Source of the DNA: JACOTV01 sp964579395 | GTDB lineage: Bacteria; Patescibacteriota; Microgenomatia; UBA1406; GWC2-37-13 | Assembly: GCA_964579395.1 (NCBI GenBank) | Contig: CAZOFT010000001.1 | Location: forward strand, 229,345 to 293,344 | Direction of reading: 5' to 3' | Length of the DNA stretch: 64,000 nucleotides | Program-made: the position numbers and the translations under genes | Notes under the pieces: generated by a model | Told to the model about the DNA's origin: nothing | The model's database searches: none | What the model saw: the letters and a program-made list of their open reading frames with translations, nothing else | Part shown: piece after piece, positions 1 through 8,608 of the stretch | How the letters are laid out: every line of letters begins with the position of its first letter | How positions within the stretch are numbered: position 1 is the first letter of the stretch

Positions 1-1
1 C

Positions 2-760
2 ATGGTCAGTAAAGACACGAAATCAGCACACTTCATCAGCCTGATTATTCCTGTTTACAAACAAGAGAAAACCATAGTGCGCGATGTAAAGCGTATCAAA
101 AGCGTACTTGACACCATCCGCTATCCGCATGAAATAATCGTGGTCATAGACGGCGTGTTGGACGAATCTCTATCCCGAATCAAGCATGCGCGCATCCCTC
201 ATGTGCGTACGGTCTCTTACACAAACAACCAAGGAAAAGCCTTTGCAATACGCCGTGGCATGAAATATGCGAAAGGGGATTATGTGATGTTTATGGACGC
301 CGGCATGGAGATAGACCCCAACGGCATCTCAATGCTTCTTGAGCATATGGAGTGGTATGACGCAGACATTATCGTGGGATCTAAGCGCCACCCGGCCTCG
401 CGCATCGTGTATTCACCGCTTCGCAAAGTTCTCAGTTACGGCTACTACTGGCTGGTGCGACTGATGTTTGGGGTGAAAGTCAAAGACACGCAGGCAGGGA
501 TCAAGATATTTCGTAAAAACGTGCTTGCAGCGATACTGCCGTATTTGCTGGAACGGGAATTCGCCGGTGATCTGGAGTTTTTAGTCGCCGCTGAATCATT
601 TGGATTTCATAAAGTATATGAAGCGCCGATCAAGCTCGACTACCAGCTTGCTACCTTTACCTCAGCTGCCACTTACGGCGCCATATGGAACATTCTGATC
701 GACACACTCGCCATCTATTACCGCAAAAATTTCAAGCATCACTATGCTACCAAAAAATAA
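2..760 (+). CDS. GT2 family glycosyltransferase (possibly 5' truncated)
   Basis: A cytoplasmic GT-A fold sugar transferase, probably of the dolichol-phosphate-mannose-synthase-like branch. The N-terminus opens with the GT2 strand LIIPVYKQEKT, followed by EIIVVIDG near residue 48 and FMDAGMEIDP near residue 98, where the usual DxD is replaced by DAG. About 250 residues is a normal length for a single GT2 domain, and there is no clear membrane segment. The first ATG lies one base into the window, so a longer upstream start cannot be excluded. It overlaps the next glycosyltransferase by 17 nt, which indicates co-transcription and coupling. Donor and acceptor sugars cannot be read from the sequence. 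Confidence 0.85.
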   Translation: MVSKDTKSAHFISLIIPVYKQEKTIVRDVKRIKSVLDTIRYPHEIIVVIDGVLDESLSRIKHARIPHVRTVSYTNNQGKAFAIRRGMKYAKGDYVMFMDAGMEIDPNGISMLLEHMEWYDADIIVGSKRHPASRIVYSPLRKVLSYGYYWLVRLMFGVKVKDTQAGIKIFRKNVLAAILPYLLEREFAGDLEFLVAAESFGFHKVYEAPIKLDYQLATFTSAATYGAIWNILIDTLAIYYRKNFKHHYATKK

Positions 761-1790
761 CCGTTCCCGCGCCCCTCAGGTCTCGATCGTTATTCCGGTC
801 CGGGAGATCGGCTACTATATCATCTACGAAAATCTGCCGGGGATGGCGAAGTTGCAGCATGATTCATTTGAAGTCATCATACTCCCAAATCAACACACCA
901 CCTACGATATGACACTCCTGGAGCAATATCCGTGGCTGCGCATCATCCCCACAGGCACCGTGACCCGTCCTGCTATGAAGCGTGACATCGGGGTACAGCA
1001 TGCTAAAGGAGAGTACATTGCATTTATTGACGATGACGCCTACCCGGATCCTGACTGGCTGACCCATGCACTGCCATACTTTGATAAAAAATCGATCGCT
1101 GCGGTATGCGGACCCGGCGTACTGCCACCCGAGGTGAGCCGATGGGAGCAGATTTTTGATGACATCCTCACCAGCAAAATCGGTTCGGGCAACTATACAT
1201 ACCGCTTTGCCAAGGGGAAGCAACAGTTTGTAACTGATTACCCCTCCATGAATTTCATCATCAGAAAGTCGGCATTTGAACGCGTCGGCGGTTTTGACAA
1301 CGACTACTGGCCCGGTGAAGACAGCAAGCTCTGCAATGATCTGATCAAAAAAAACAAAAAGGCGATCGTATACGACCCGGATGTGTTGGTGTATCACCAT
1401 CGCCGCAATGAACCCGCGCCGTTTTTAAAGCAACATGGCCAGTATGGCTATCACCGCGGAGCATTTTACGCAGAAGGAGATGAAAATTCACGCGATTTGG
1501 CATACCTGGTGCCTTCGGCATTTGCACTGTACTTGACCTGTCTTGTGCCGGCGGTTTTGACTTCGCTTGTACTGCGTGCACCGGTTTATGTTTTTGCAGC
1601 AATCCTTGCGCCGCTTCTTCTGTATCTTATGCTTCTTTTGTATATAATGGCTCTGTCATTTCTCAGAAGAAGAAGTGTCATTATCAGTTTTGGCGCAGCA
1701 GCCATCCTTCTGGCCATGCATCTAATGTACGGCCGGATGTTTATAAAAGGCTACCTGCGTGTCACATCCAAACAACACATCTATGGCTAA
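744..1790 (+). CDS. GT2 family glycosyltransferase with C-terminal membrane segments
   Basis: A glycosyltransferase of 348 residues. The catalytic half runs from VSIVIPV near residue 13 to about residue 230, with the metal-binding stretch AFIDDDAYPDPDW and a late WPGEDSKLC segment typical of the acceptor-side ED motif. After about residue 255 come three hydrophobic segments that should anchor it in the membrane. It starts inside the previous gene (17 nt overlap), and its stop overlaps the ferredoxin start by 8 nt, so the three form one tight unit. It probably adds a sugar to a lipid-linked or cell-surface glycan; the specificity is unknown. Confidence 0.85.
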   Translation: MLPKNNRSRAPQVSIVIPVREIGYYIIYENLPGMAKLQHDSFEVIILPNQHTTYDMTLLEQYPWLRIIPTGTVTRPAMKRDIGVQHAKGEYIAFIDDDAYPDPDWLTHALPYFDKKSIAAVCGPGVLPPEVSRWEQIFDDILTSKIGSGNYTYRFAKGKQQFVTDYPSMNFIIRKSAFERVGGFDNDYWPGEDSKLCNDLIKKNKKAIVYDPDVLVYHHRRNEPAPFLKQHGQYGYHRGAFYAEGDENSRDLAYLVPSAFALYLTCLVPAVLTSLVLRAPVYVFAAILAPLLLYLMLLLYIMALSFLRRRSVIISFGAAAILLAMHLMYGRMFIKGYLRVTSKQHIYG

Positions 1791-2034
1791 TCAGTCAGTC
1801 ACTAAAGTAAAAGAGGGGGACATCGAAATACATATTTTGCGCGATGCCTGTATCGGCGCGGCAACCTGCATAGTATATGCGCCCAGCACGTTTGATTTGG
1901 ATGATGACAATATCGCAATCGTCAAAAAAGGGGAGTGGGATCGACTTGAAAAGATTGTTGCTGCAGCCCAGAGCTGTCCGGTAGTCGCGATTGAAGTGTT
2001 TGAAAAAGGGAAAAAGATTTACCCCAAAAAATAA
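1783..2034 (+). CDS. Small ferredoxin, [3Fe-4S] or labile [4Fe-4S] type
   Basis: An 83-residue electron carrier. It has ACIGAATC (Cys23, Cys29) and a distal SCPVVAI (Cys65), the pattern of Pyrococcus-like or actinomycete-like single-cluster ferredoxins. Position 26, normally the fourth ligand (Cys or Asp), is Ala. Three cysteines therefore predict a [3Fe-4S] centre or a [4Fe-4S] cluster with an exchangeable iron. The start at MANQS overlaps the preceding stop by 8 nt; a longer in-frame start at 1759 lies deeper inside the glycosyltransferase gene and is less likely. The next gene is a radical SAM enzyme, so this ferredoxin is a plausible reductant for it, or for the RfbH-like enzyme at 21.4 kb (inference). 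Confidence 0.85.
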   Translation: MANQSVTKVKEGDIEIHILRDACIGAATCIVYAPSTFDLDDDNIAIVKKGEWDRLEKIVAAAQSCPVVAIEVFEKGKKIYPKK

Positions 2035-2052
2035 TCTGGAGCAACTGGTTCG

Positions 2053-2081
2053 TTGACTTTTGAGGGTAAAAGTGCAATACT
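2053..2081 (+). promoter_or_regulatory. Promoter upstream of the radical SAM gene
   Basis: TTGACT at 2053-2058 and AATACT at 2076-2081 are separated by 17 bases. A transcript starting about 7 nt after the -10 box would begin within roughly 8 nt of the ATG at 2095, close to leaderless. Confidence 0.5.
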
Positions 2082-2094
2082 GAGCATAATTGTT

Positions 2095-3873
2095 ATGGCT
2101 GTCAAAAAAACACCTACAACCAAGAAGAAAGCGGTTCGCACAAAAGCCGCCGTAGATACGCGTTTGAAAACCAAGGTGAACACACGCGATGTACCCATTA
2201 AGTCGATCGGTGACATAGTGGTGGTCGTTGGGTATCCTCCTATTGAATCTAAAAAAGGCGTCGCACTCCTATCGCAAAACAGGCAGTTTCAGTACTTTAA
2301 TGCTGCTACATATATCTACCCTATGGTGCCGGCGTACGCGGCGTCTAATCTGCAGCATCACGGATACGACGTGTATTGGATGGATGGTATTGCTGAAAAA
2401 AAGCATTACGATGCATGGATTGAGGAACTGATGGCCACCGGCGCTGATTACCTCTTGGTTGAAACCAAGTCGCCAATTGTCAAAACACACTGGAAGCAGA
2501 TTGCTGATCTGAAGAAAAAACTGCCATATCTCAAACTCATCTGGGTGGGAGATCATGTCAGCTACTTGCCGCATGAACTGTTTGAAAACAGCCCCGTTGA
2601 CTACGCAATCACCGGCGGCGACTATGATTTTGTCGTCACCAATTTGCTGAATCATATTTATCTGGGTGAGGAGCTTGAGGGAGGCGTGTATTGGCGCGAA
2701 GGAAACACCCAAATCAAAGCAGAGCCGGCATCCACCAAAACAGTTAAGTCAGTGCTGAAATCTCGTGAAAAGATCCATAATAGCGGTCCAGCCAGCCTCA
2801 AACACAAGCTTGATGACCTGCCGTTTGTTGATCGCGATCTGACAAAGTGGGAACTCTATGCGTATGCAAACGGAAACTACAAATACACCCCGGCCACCTA
2901 TATGTATTCCGGCCGTGACTGCTGGTGGAATCGCTGCACCTTCTGCGTGTGGGATCATACCATCAATCCGCTTGGGTCATACCGCAGTTTTTCACCGGAA
3001 CGACTCTTTGCGGAAGTAAAGCATGTCGTGGATACCTATGGCGTAAAGGAAATTTTTGACGACGCCGGCACACTCTTTATCGGCCCCAAGCTGAAAAAAT
3101 TCTGCGAACTGCTGATTGAGAGCGGCTACAACAAGAAGGTACGCTACGGCTGCAACATGCGCTTTAATGCCTTAAACCAAGAGTACTACAACCTCATGGG
3201 CAAGGCAGGATTCCGATTTATCCTCTATGGCATGGAGTCTGGAAACCAGAAAACATTGGACAAGCTTGATAAGGGCACCAAAGAAGCAGACGCCATAAAC
3301 GGTCCGCGCATGGCACGACAGGCCGGCCTGGATCCGCACGTGACCATCATGCTTGGTTATCCTTGGGAGTCATACAAAGATGCACAGCGTACAATCGCCA
3401 TTGCCAAGTATGCATTCAAAAAAGGCTATTACGAAACCATGCAGGCCACGATCGTCATCCCGTATCCGGGCACACCGCTCTACCAGGAGTGCAAGAAAAA
3501 AGGATGGCTTCTCACCGACGACTACGATAAGTTTGATATGCGCCGCGCTGTCATGAAAACACCGTTTCCCACAAAGCGCATTTATGAGCTGGAACAAGAG
3601 CTGTACAGTGCCTTCATGACACCACAGTACATCACGCGAAAACTCCTGAGCATCCGCAGTTTTCATGACTTCAAGTATCTTTTCTACATGGGGTGGAAGC
3701 TGTTGGGGCACTTGATGGACTTTGATCCGAATCAGACGAGCGTGACCTGGAAATCGTGGGAGTTTTGGAAAAATGCAGGCAGCAAGCTCAGCAAACACTT
3801 CTTCACACCAAAAACATCTGTGGACGCCGAAAAAGAAGCGATCCGCCTGGCCGACTCCGCAGTTAATCTGTAA
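2095..3873 (+). CDS. B12-binding-domain radical SAM protein
   Basis: 592 residues. The N-terminal half looks like a cobalamin-binding Rossmann domain (IWVGDHVSYLPHE, then AITGGDYDFVV, matching the family's GG-H and GE/GD landmarks). The radical SAM cluster motif follows at Cys276-x4-Cys281-x2-Cys284 (DCWWNRCTFC), with a GMESGNQKTLDKLDKG stretch typical of the SAM/TIM-barrel half. The first 35 residues are Lys/Thr-rich and of low complexity. The start at MAVKK is chosen because an upstream in-frame ATG at 2053 would lie inside the -35 region. Class B enzymes of this kind methylate or rearrange lipids, peptides or cofactors; the substrate here is unknown. It sits among glycan genes and next to a ferredoxin. 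Confidence 0.85.
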   Translation: MAVKKTPTTKKKAVRTKAAVDTRLKTKVNTRDVPIKSIGDIVVVVGYPPIESKKGVALLSQNRQFQYFNAATYIYPMVPAYAASNLQHHGYDVYWMDGIAEKKHYDAWIEELMATGADYLLVETKSPIVKTHWKQIADLKKKLPYLKLIWVGDHVSYLPHELFENSPVDYAITGGDYDFVVTNLLNHIYLGEELEGGVYWREGNTQIKAEPASTKTVKSVLKSREKIHNSGPASLKHKLDDLPFVDRDLTKWELYAYANGNYKYTPATYMYSGRDCWWNRCTFCVWDHTINPLGSYRSFSPERLFAEVKHVVDTYGVKEIFDDAGTLFIGPKLKKFCELLIESGYNKKVRYGCNMRFNALNQEYYNLMGKAGFRFILYGMESGNQKTLDKLDKGTKEADAINGPRMARQAGLDPHVTIMLGYPWESYKDAQRTIAIAKYAFKKGYYETMQATIVIPYPGTPLYQECKKKGWLLTDDYDKFDMRRAVMKTPFPTKRIYELEQELYSAFMTPQYITRKLLSIRSFHDFKYLFYMGWKLLGHLMDFDPNQTSVTWKSWEFWKNAGSKLSKHFFTPKTSVDAEKEAIRLADSAVNL

Positions 3874-3890
3874 AAAGCTGCATGAAGTAG

Positions 3891-5450
3891 CTATTGAACA
3901 GGAATCAGAGCACGAGTTTCTGCTGCTTTATTTGTCTCGCCAAAACTCTCATAGATACGGGCGAGTTGCTCATACAATGCGGGCGCACCACCAGACAAAC
4001 GTATTGCTTCGTTCATTTCCACAACGGCTGCATCAAGATTTTTTTCATAGGCATAAATGAGTGCCAGTTGTTGATGTGTTTGCCAAATACGCGGATTGTA
4101 TTTCTTTGCGGTGAGGAAGTATTTCTTTGCGTTTTCGGCGTCGTTTAGTTCTAGGTACGTATTGCCGATATTATGATATGCCTCTGCATAGTCAGGCTTG
4201 ATTTTTGTTGCAATAGTAAACTCTTCAATTGCTCGTTGGCGATCACCCCATCTACCGTACATATCACCCAGATTATTATGTGTAACATGAAACTCGGGAG
4301 CAGTTTTACCGGTTGCGATCCATAGACTATCGGTGTCTTTCCAGTCTTGATTGCGAATGAATGTCCTGAGAAATAAACCTAATATGATTACTGTTACCAG
4401 TACAAATCCAAGCATCTTATATTTTTTGGACTCAACCAGCCAACTGAGTGCCATTGCGACAACAACCAATATACCAATCGTTCCCAAATACACATATCGT
4501 TCAGCAACTACCCACGCCAGTCTCATTGGCAAAAATGTTGGAGTGAGTGATACGAAAAACCAGAATAACCAAAAAAATACGTACTTGTTTTTTATAAATG
4601 CTACAACAGCCGCCGTGAGAAACGCTGCAACGACACCAATCTGAAGTGCAAACATGAGGGGAGAGAGGGTGACCTCAGGGTGATATATAGACAATTTGTC
4701 CGGAAATAGAATGAGTCGCAAATACCAAAAGAGAGAAGTGGGTATTGTTGCAAACGGGTTTATCCATTGCGATTCGACCAGATAGTCATTTTGAAAGGCA
4801 CTGGCTCGACCGCCAAAGTTCGTAAGCAACATGGCACCGATACTACCCGCAATGATCGCATAGGGAATAATGCGTCGCCAGTTTTTTCGAAGCGAAAAAA
4901 ATGAAAATTCAAGGATGATGAGTATTGCCGGGAAGACCACTGCCTTTTCAGAACTAAACATAGACAACATGTACAATAGCCACGAAAGTACATGAAGTGC
5001 GCGTTTTTTTCCTGCATACAAATAGGTAACCAACGATAACATGAGAAAACACGCATATTGAGGATACGTCACTGCTGAGATCCACGTAACCGACTCGATG
5101 AGTAAGGGATGCACAGCAAACATGAGCGACCCAATCCAAGCAACTGATTCATTTGCCAGTTTTCTCAGAACAAAAAACAGCGCGATCACCGTTCCCAAAT
5201 GAAAGACAATATTCAGGATATGATATGCCCAAGGCTGAAATTCACCGACACTATATGAGATGTATAACATCAATGGACGGAAAAATAACGTGGGGTTGGC
5301 AAAAATCATATCGGGGTTTCCGATGGTGGGATTATTTGCAATACCTGGCACATCATCCAAAACAAACTCACTGTTTATGATCCCGATATATGCAATTCCA
5401 ACAAGAAGTATTGAAAGCAAGATAAACGTAAGGGTTGATTGTTTTTTCAT
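3891..5450 (-). CDS. Polytopic membrane protein with C-terminal TPR repeats
   Basis: 519 residues from MKKQSTLT. An N-terminal membrane half of roughly ten helices begins with FVLDDVPGIANNP after helix 1, resembling the Asp-containing first loop of GT-C enzymes and of TMTC-type proteins. Residues from about 385 on form at least three TPR units (for example PDYAEAYHNIGNTYLELND). This arrangement is known for O-mannosyl/O-GlcNAc-type or oligosaccharide-handling proteins. It is the only minus-strand gene in the first 24 kb. On its strand a CATACT box (5463-5458) ends 7 nt before the ATG, consistent with a leaderless start. The glycosyltransferase activity is inferred, not shown. Confidence 0.7.
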   Translation of the reverse strand: MKKQSTLTFILLSILLVGIAYIGIINSEFVLDDVPGIANNPTIGNPDMIFANPTLFFRPLMLYISYSVGEFQPWAYHILNIVFHLGTVIALFFVLRKLANESVAWIGSLMFAVHPLLIESVTWISAVTYPQYACFLMLSLVTYLYAGKKRALHVLSWLLYMLSMFSSEKAVVFPAILIILEFSFFSLRKNWRRIIPYAIIAGSIGAMLLTNFGGRASAFQNDYLVESQWINPFATIPTSLFWYLRLILFPDKLSIYHPEVTLSPLMFALQIGVVAAFLTAAVVAFIKNKYVFFWLFWFFVSLTPTFLPMRLAWVVAERYVYLGTIGILVVVAMALSWLVESKKYKMLGFVLVTVIILGLFLRTFIRNQDWKDTDSLWIATGKTAPEFHVTHNNLGDMYGRWGDRQRAIEEFTIATKIKPDYAEAYHNIGNTYLELNDAENAKKYFLTAKKYNPRIWQTHQQLALIYAYEKNLDAAVVEMNEAIRLSGGAPALYEQLARIYESFGETNKAAETRALIPVQ

Positions 5451-5554
5451 AGAAGCAAGTATGGTCAATGCGTAGCCAACACTTTACATAGTATCATAAG
5501 TTGCATTTTAATCATCAATATAGAATACTATGTACGCTTATAAAAATACTACCT

Positions 5555-6550
5555 ATGTCAAAGCTTCCGACCGTAGATTTTGTGATTCCCACCCTCAACA
5601 GCGCAGAAATACTCGACGAGTGCCTCAGTAGCCTTGCCAATCTCGACTATCCGCAGTCAAAAATCAAAGCAATCCTTATCGACGGAGGATCAAAAGACGC
5701 GACCAAAAAAATTGCAAAAAAATATCCGTTTGCAGAGTTTCACGTCATCGACACAGATGGCCCTGAAGAAGCAACTGCGGTCGGATACAACATGTCCAAG
5801 GCCAAATATCTGGTCAACTATCCCTCAGACAATGTGATTACGGATCCGCAGTGGCTCAACATGATGCTTGCACCCTTGGAAGCAGACGAACGAATCGACG
5901 CGTGTGAAACCATGCGATACGCACATGTGCCCTCAGACAAACTCCTGAACCGCTACTTTGCCTTGTACGGCATGAATGATCCGGTTGCGCTGTACCTGCA
6001 TAAAAAGGATAGGCAAGCCTACTACGAATCAGGCTGGCATCTGCGCAGCAAAGCCACCAAGAAAAAAAACTACTATGTCACGACTCTCGTGCCTGAAACG
6101 TTTCCGACAGTCGGTGCAAACGGGTTTATTGTGCGCCGCCGCGTCATGCAACTTGTCACAAAAGATACGAAGCGTTTTTCACACATCGACTCGTGTGTGG
6201 ACCTCATGAACAAAGGCCATGCACGGTATGCATTTGTCGACACAGACATCTGGCACAAGACAGGGGAGGAGCTGGGAAATTTTTTCGCCAAGCGTCGCAA
6301 ATATGCCAGCAATTTGTATTTTAAGAAAAAGCAGATGCGTCGATATCACCTATATGATTCACGACAGGACACAGTGAATCTGGCACTGTTTGTCTTTTTT
6401 TCACTGACGCTTGTGGAGCCCACGATCCGCGCCATACGCGGCTATAAAAAAGTCCCGGATGTGGCCTGGTTTTTACACCCGGTGATCTGCTTTGCAACCA
6501 CGCTTAATTACCTTTATACTCTTATTTTATTTACAATACTGAAGCTATGA
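5555..6550 (+). CDS. GT2 family glycosyltransferase
   Basis: 331 residues starting MSKLPTVDFVIPTLN. It shows the GT2 nucleotide-binding start, AILIDGGSKDAT near residue 45 and VNYPSDNVITDP near residue 88 as the DxD-like region, followed by a hydrophobic C-terminus with two probable membrane helices. The start at 5555 is preceded by TATAAA (5539-5544) and AATACT, so the upstream in-frame ATG at 5501 would precede the promoter. It ends with a 4-nt overlap into the SDR gene (ATGA type), indicating one operon. Likely a membrane-associated transferase of the surface glycan pathway. Confidence 0.85.
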   Translation: MSKLPTVDFVIPTLNSAEILDECLSSLANLDYPQSKIKAILIDGGSKDATKKIAKKYPFAEFHVIDTDGPEEATAVGYNMSKAKYLVNYPSDNVITDPQWLNMMLAPLEADERIDACETMRYAHVPSDKLLNRYFALYGMNDPVALYLHKKDRQAYYESGWHLRSKATKKKNYYVTTLVPETFPTVGANGFIVRRRVMQLVTKDTKRFSHIDSCVDLMNKGHARYAFVDTDIWHKTGEELGNFFAKRRKYASNLYFKKKQMRRYHLYDSRQDTVNLALFVFFSLTLVEPTIRAIRGYKKVPDVAWFLHPVICFATTLNYLYTLILFTILKL

Positions 6551-7482
6551 AACACACAGCATACGCAGGCACAAACTGCATCGTCACCGGCGGTGCCGGA
6601 TTCATCGGCCAAAATCTTGTCAAAGCGCTTTTGGAAAACGGAGCGAACGTATATGTTATTGATAACTTGTCCTACGGCGCAGTGCAAGAAGATATTCCTG
6701 AAGGTGCAGTATTTGTGCAGGCCGATGTGCGCGACCCACATGCGTTTGACACCCTTCCTGACAAAACATACGATTATCTGTTTCACCTTGCGGCACCCTC
6801 ATCAAATGTCATCTTTCTTGACGAGTTGTCAGAAAGCATTGATGTGACCGTGACAGGATTTTTAAACACGATTCGCTATGCACAAGCCCATGACATCCGC
6901 TATGTGTATCCTTCAACCGGCAGTCTCTACAATGGCGTCAAACCGCCCCACACAGAAAAAGCGGTACTGAATCCGAATGTGCAAAACGAATATGCAAAAA
7001 CCAAAATCGCACTCGAATACCTGGCTTCTATCTATGAAGACAAAGTAAACGCGATCGGTCTTCGCGTCCTGGCAGGATATGGACCAGGAGAGCTTCATAA
7101 AGGGAAGTTTCAAGGAGTAGTGTATGGATTTTGTCGCCAGATGTATGAAGGCAAAGCGCCTGAGATATGGGGTGATGGTGAGCAGCGCCGCGACTTTGTC
7201 TATATCGGTGACATCGTCAATGTCATGCTTACATTGGCCGTGGACTGCCCCGAGCGCATCATCAATATCGGCACCGGATCAGATATCAGCTTCAATGAAC
7301 TCATTGATCTGATAAACAGCAAACTGGAAAAGCCCGTAAAACCGATTTACAAGTCCAAGCCGACAGTATACCTGGAGCGCACCACGGCAGACACCACATT
7401 GCTTCGTAAGTACTACAAAGAGCCGTTTACCCCGATCGAGCAAGGTGTGCAGGACGTGCTTGATTCGTTTAAAACCGGCTGA
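6547..7482 (+). CDS. NAD-dependent sugar epimerase/dehydratase (extended SDR)
   Basis: 311 residues. The NAD-binding GGAGFIGQNL (GxxGxxG) lies at residues 15-24 and the catalytic pair is Tyr149-x3-Lys153 (EYAKTK), with an upstream PSTGS segment supplying Ser/Thr. GDGEQRRDFVYIGDIV is the usual substrate-domain signature. The length matches UDP-glucuronate decarboxylase or 4-epimerase/4,6-dehydratase relatives; which reaction it runs is uncertain. It is followed 10 nt later by a DegT-type aminotransferase, so it may supply a 4-keto sugar nucleotide for amination. Confidence 0.85.
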   Translation: MKHTAYAGTNCIVTGGAGFIGQNLVKALLENGANVYVIDNLSYGAVQEDIPEGAVFVQADVRDPHAFDTLPDKTYDYLFHLAAPSSNVIFLDELSESIDVTVTGFLNTIRYAQAHDIRYVYPSTGSLYNGVKPPHTEKAVLNPNVQNEYAKTKIALEYLASIYEDKVNAIGLRVLAGYGPGELHKGKFQGVVYGFCRQMYEGKAPEIWGDGEQRRDFVYIGDIVNVMLTLAVDCPERIINIGTGSDISFNELIDLINSKLEKPVKPIYKSKPTVYLERTTADTTLLRKYYKEPFTPIEQGVQDVLDSFKTG

Positions 7483-7492
7483 TACAACACTT

Positions 7493-8599
7493 ATGAATGT
7501 ACCGTTTGTTGAGCTACATAGCCAATACGAAAGCATACGGCGCGACATTGATCGGGCGATTGCAGGCGTGCTGACAGACGGTATTTTTATAGGAGGCGAA
7601 CGAGTTGACGCCTTCGAGCGCGAGTTTGCCGACTACACCGGCACCAAGCACTGTATCGCCGTCAATTCAGGAACGGACGCATTGGTGTTGGGCACACGCG
7701 CACTTGAGCTTCCCAAAGGGGCAGAAATCATCATCCCGGCAAACACATTCTATGCCTCAGCCCTCTCTGCCACTGAAAACGGATTTACCCCGGTATTTGT
7801 TGATTGCGATGACGAGTACGGCATCTCGCTCACCGATCTGAAGAAAAAACTCACGAAAAAAACGGCGGCCGTATGTGTAGTGCACCTGTACGGACGTGCA
7901 GACAAATACGATGATATTCGCCGCATCGTGCACGAATATAACAAGTCAATCAAACTCTTTGAAGACGCAGCACAAGCACACGGTGCATACGCGGGCAAGC
8001 GTCGGGTCGGGACACTTGGTGATTTCGCTATCTTTTCCTTTTATCCGGCAAAAAATCTCGGCGCGTATGGTGATGGGGGAGCAGTGACAACCGATAACAA
8101 CTCTCTCGCAAAAAAGCTACGACTGCTGCATGAATACGGACAGACGAAAAAATATCACCACGACACCCTTGGCGTCAACTCGCGCCTGGACACCATGCAA
8201 GCCGCAATCTTGTCGGTGAAGCTCAAAAAGCTGGATGAATGGATCAACGCGCGTCAGGCAATTGCCCACCAATACAGCACCCTCCTGCAAGACATTCCTG
8301 GCGTCACAACGCCTCCCGACACGGAAGATCGACCGGGCACATATCACCTCTATGTGATCCGGCACAACAAACGAAATCAACTGCATGATTACCTCATGAG
8401 CCAAGGAATCAATACACAAATTCATTATCCGATTCCGCTCCATTTGCAGAAGGCATTTGCCTATCTTGGCCATAAAAAAGGCGATTTTCCCAATGCTGAA
8501 GCATATGCAAAAACCATGCTTTCCTTGCCCATTTACCCTGAACTCACCCCCAAACAAGTCGAGTATGTGTGTCATCATATTCGTGCATTTTGTTGCTGA
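7493..8599 (+). CDS. DegT/DnrJ/EryC1 sugar aminotransferase
   Basis: 368 residues, a PLP-dependent fold-type I enzyme. Key parts are NSGTDAL near residue 58, FEDAAQAHGA near residue 156 and the Schiff-base lysine Lys187 in FYPAKNLGAYGDGG. The N-terminus PFVELHSQYESI resembles 3-aminotransferases of the FdtB/QdtB kind that act on dTDP-3-keto-6-deoxyhexoses. That assignment fits the cupin ketoisomerase-like gene at 9596 (inference). The start MNVPF at 7493 lies 10 nt after the SDR stop; an earlier in-frame ATG would run back inside that gene. Confidence 0.87.
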   Translation: MNVPFVELHSQYESIRRDIDRAIAGVLTDGIFIGGERVDAFEREFADYTGTKHCIAVNSGTDALVLGTRALELPKGAEIIIPANTFYASALSATENGFTPVFVDCDDEYGISLTDLKKKLTKKTAAVCVVHLYGRADKYDDIRRIVHEYNKSIKLFEDAAQAHGAYAGKRRVGTLGDFAIFSFYPAKNLGAYGDGGAVTTDNNSLAKKLRLLHEYGQTKKYHHDTLGVNSRLDTMQAAILSVKLKKLDEWINARQAIAHQYSTLLQDIPGVTTPPDTEDRPGTYHLYVIRHNKRNQLHDYLMSQGINTQIHYPIPLHLQKAFAYLGHKKGDFPNAEAYAKTMLSLPIYPELTPKQVEYVCHHIRAFCC

Positions 8600-8608
8600 T
8601 ATCCGCCT

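Noticed and set aside
864..1400. Reverse-strand 178-aa ORF under the second glycosyltransferase
   Set aside because: It lies wholly opposite a well-supported GT2 gene and lacks any recognisable feature; the same applies to most nested ORFs in the window.
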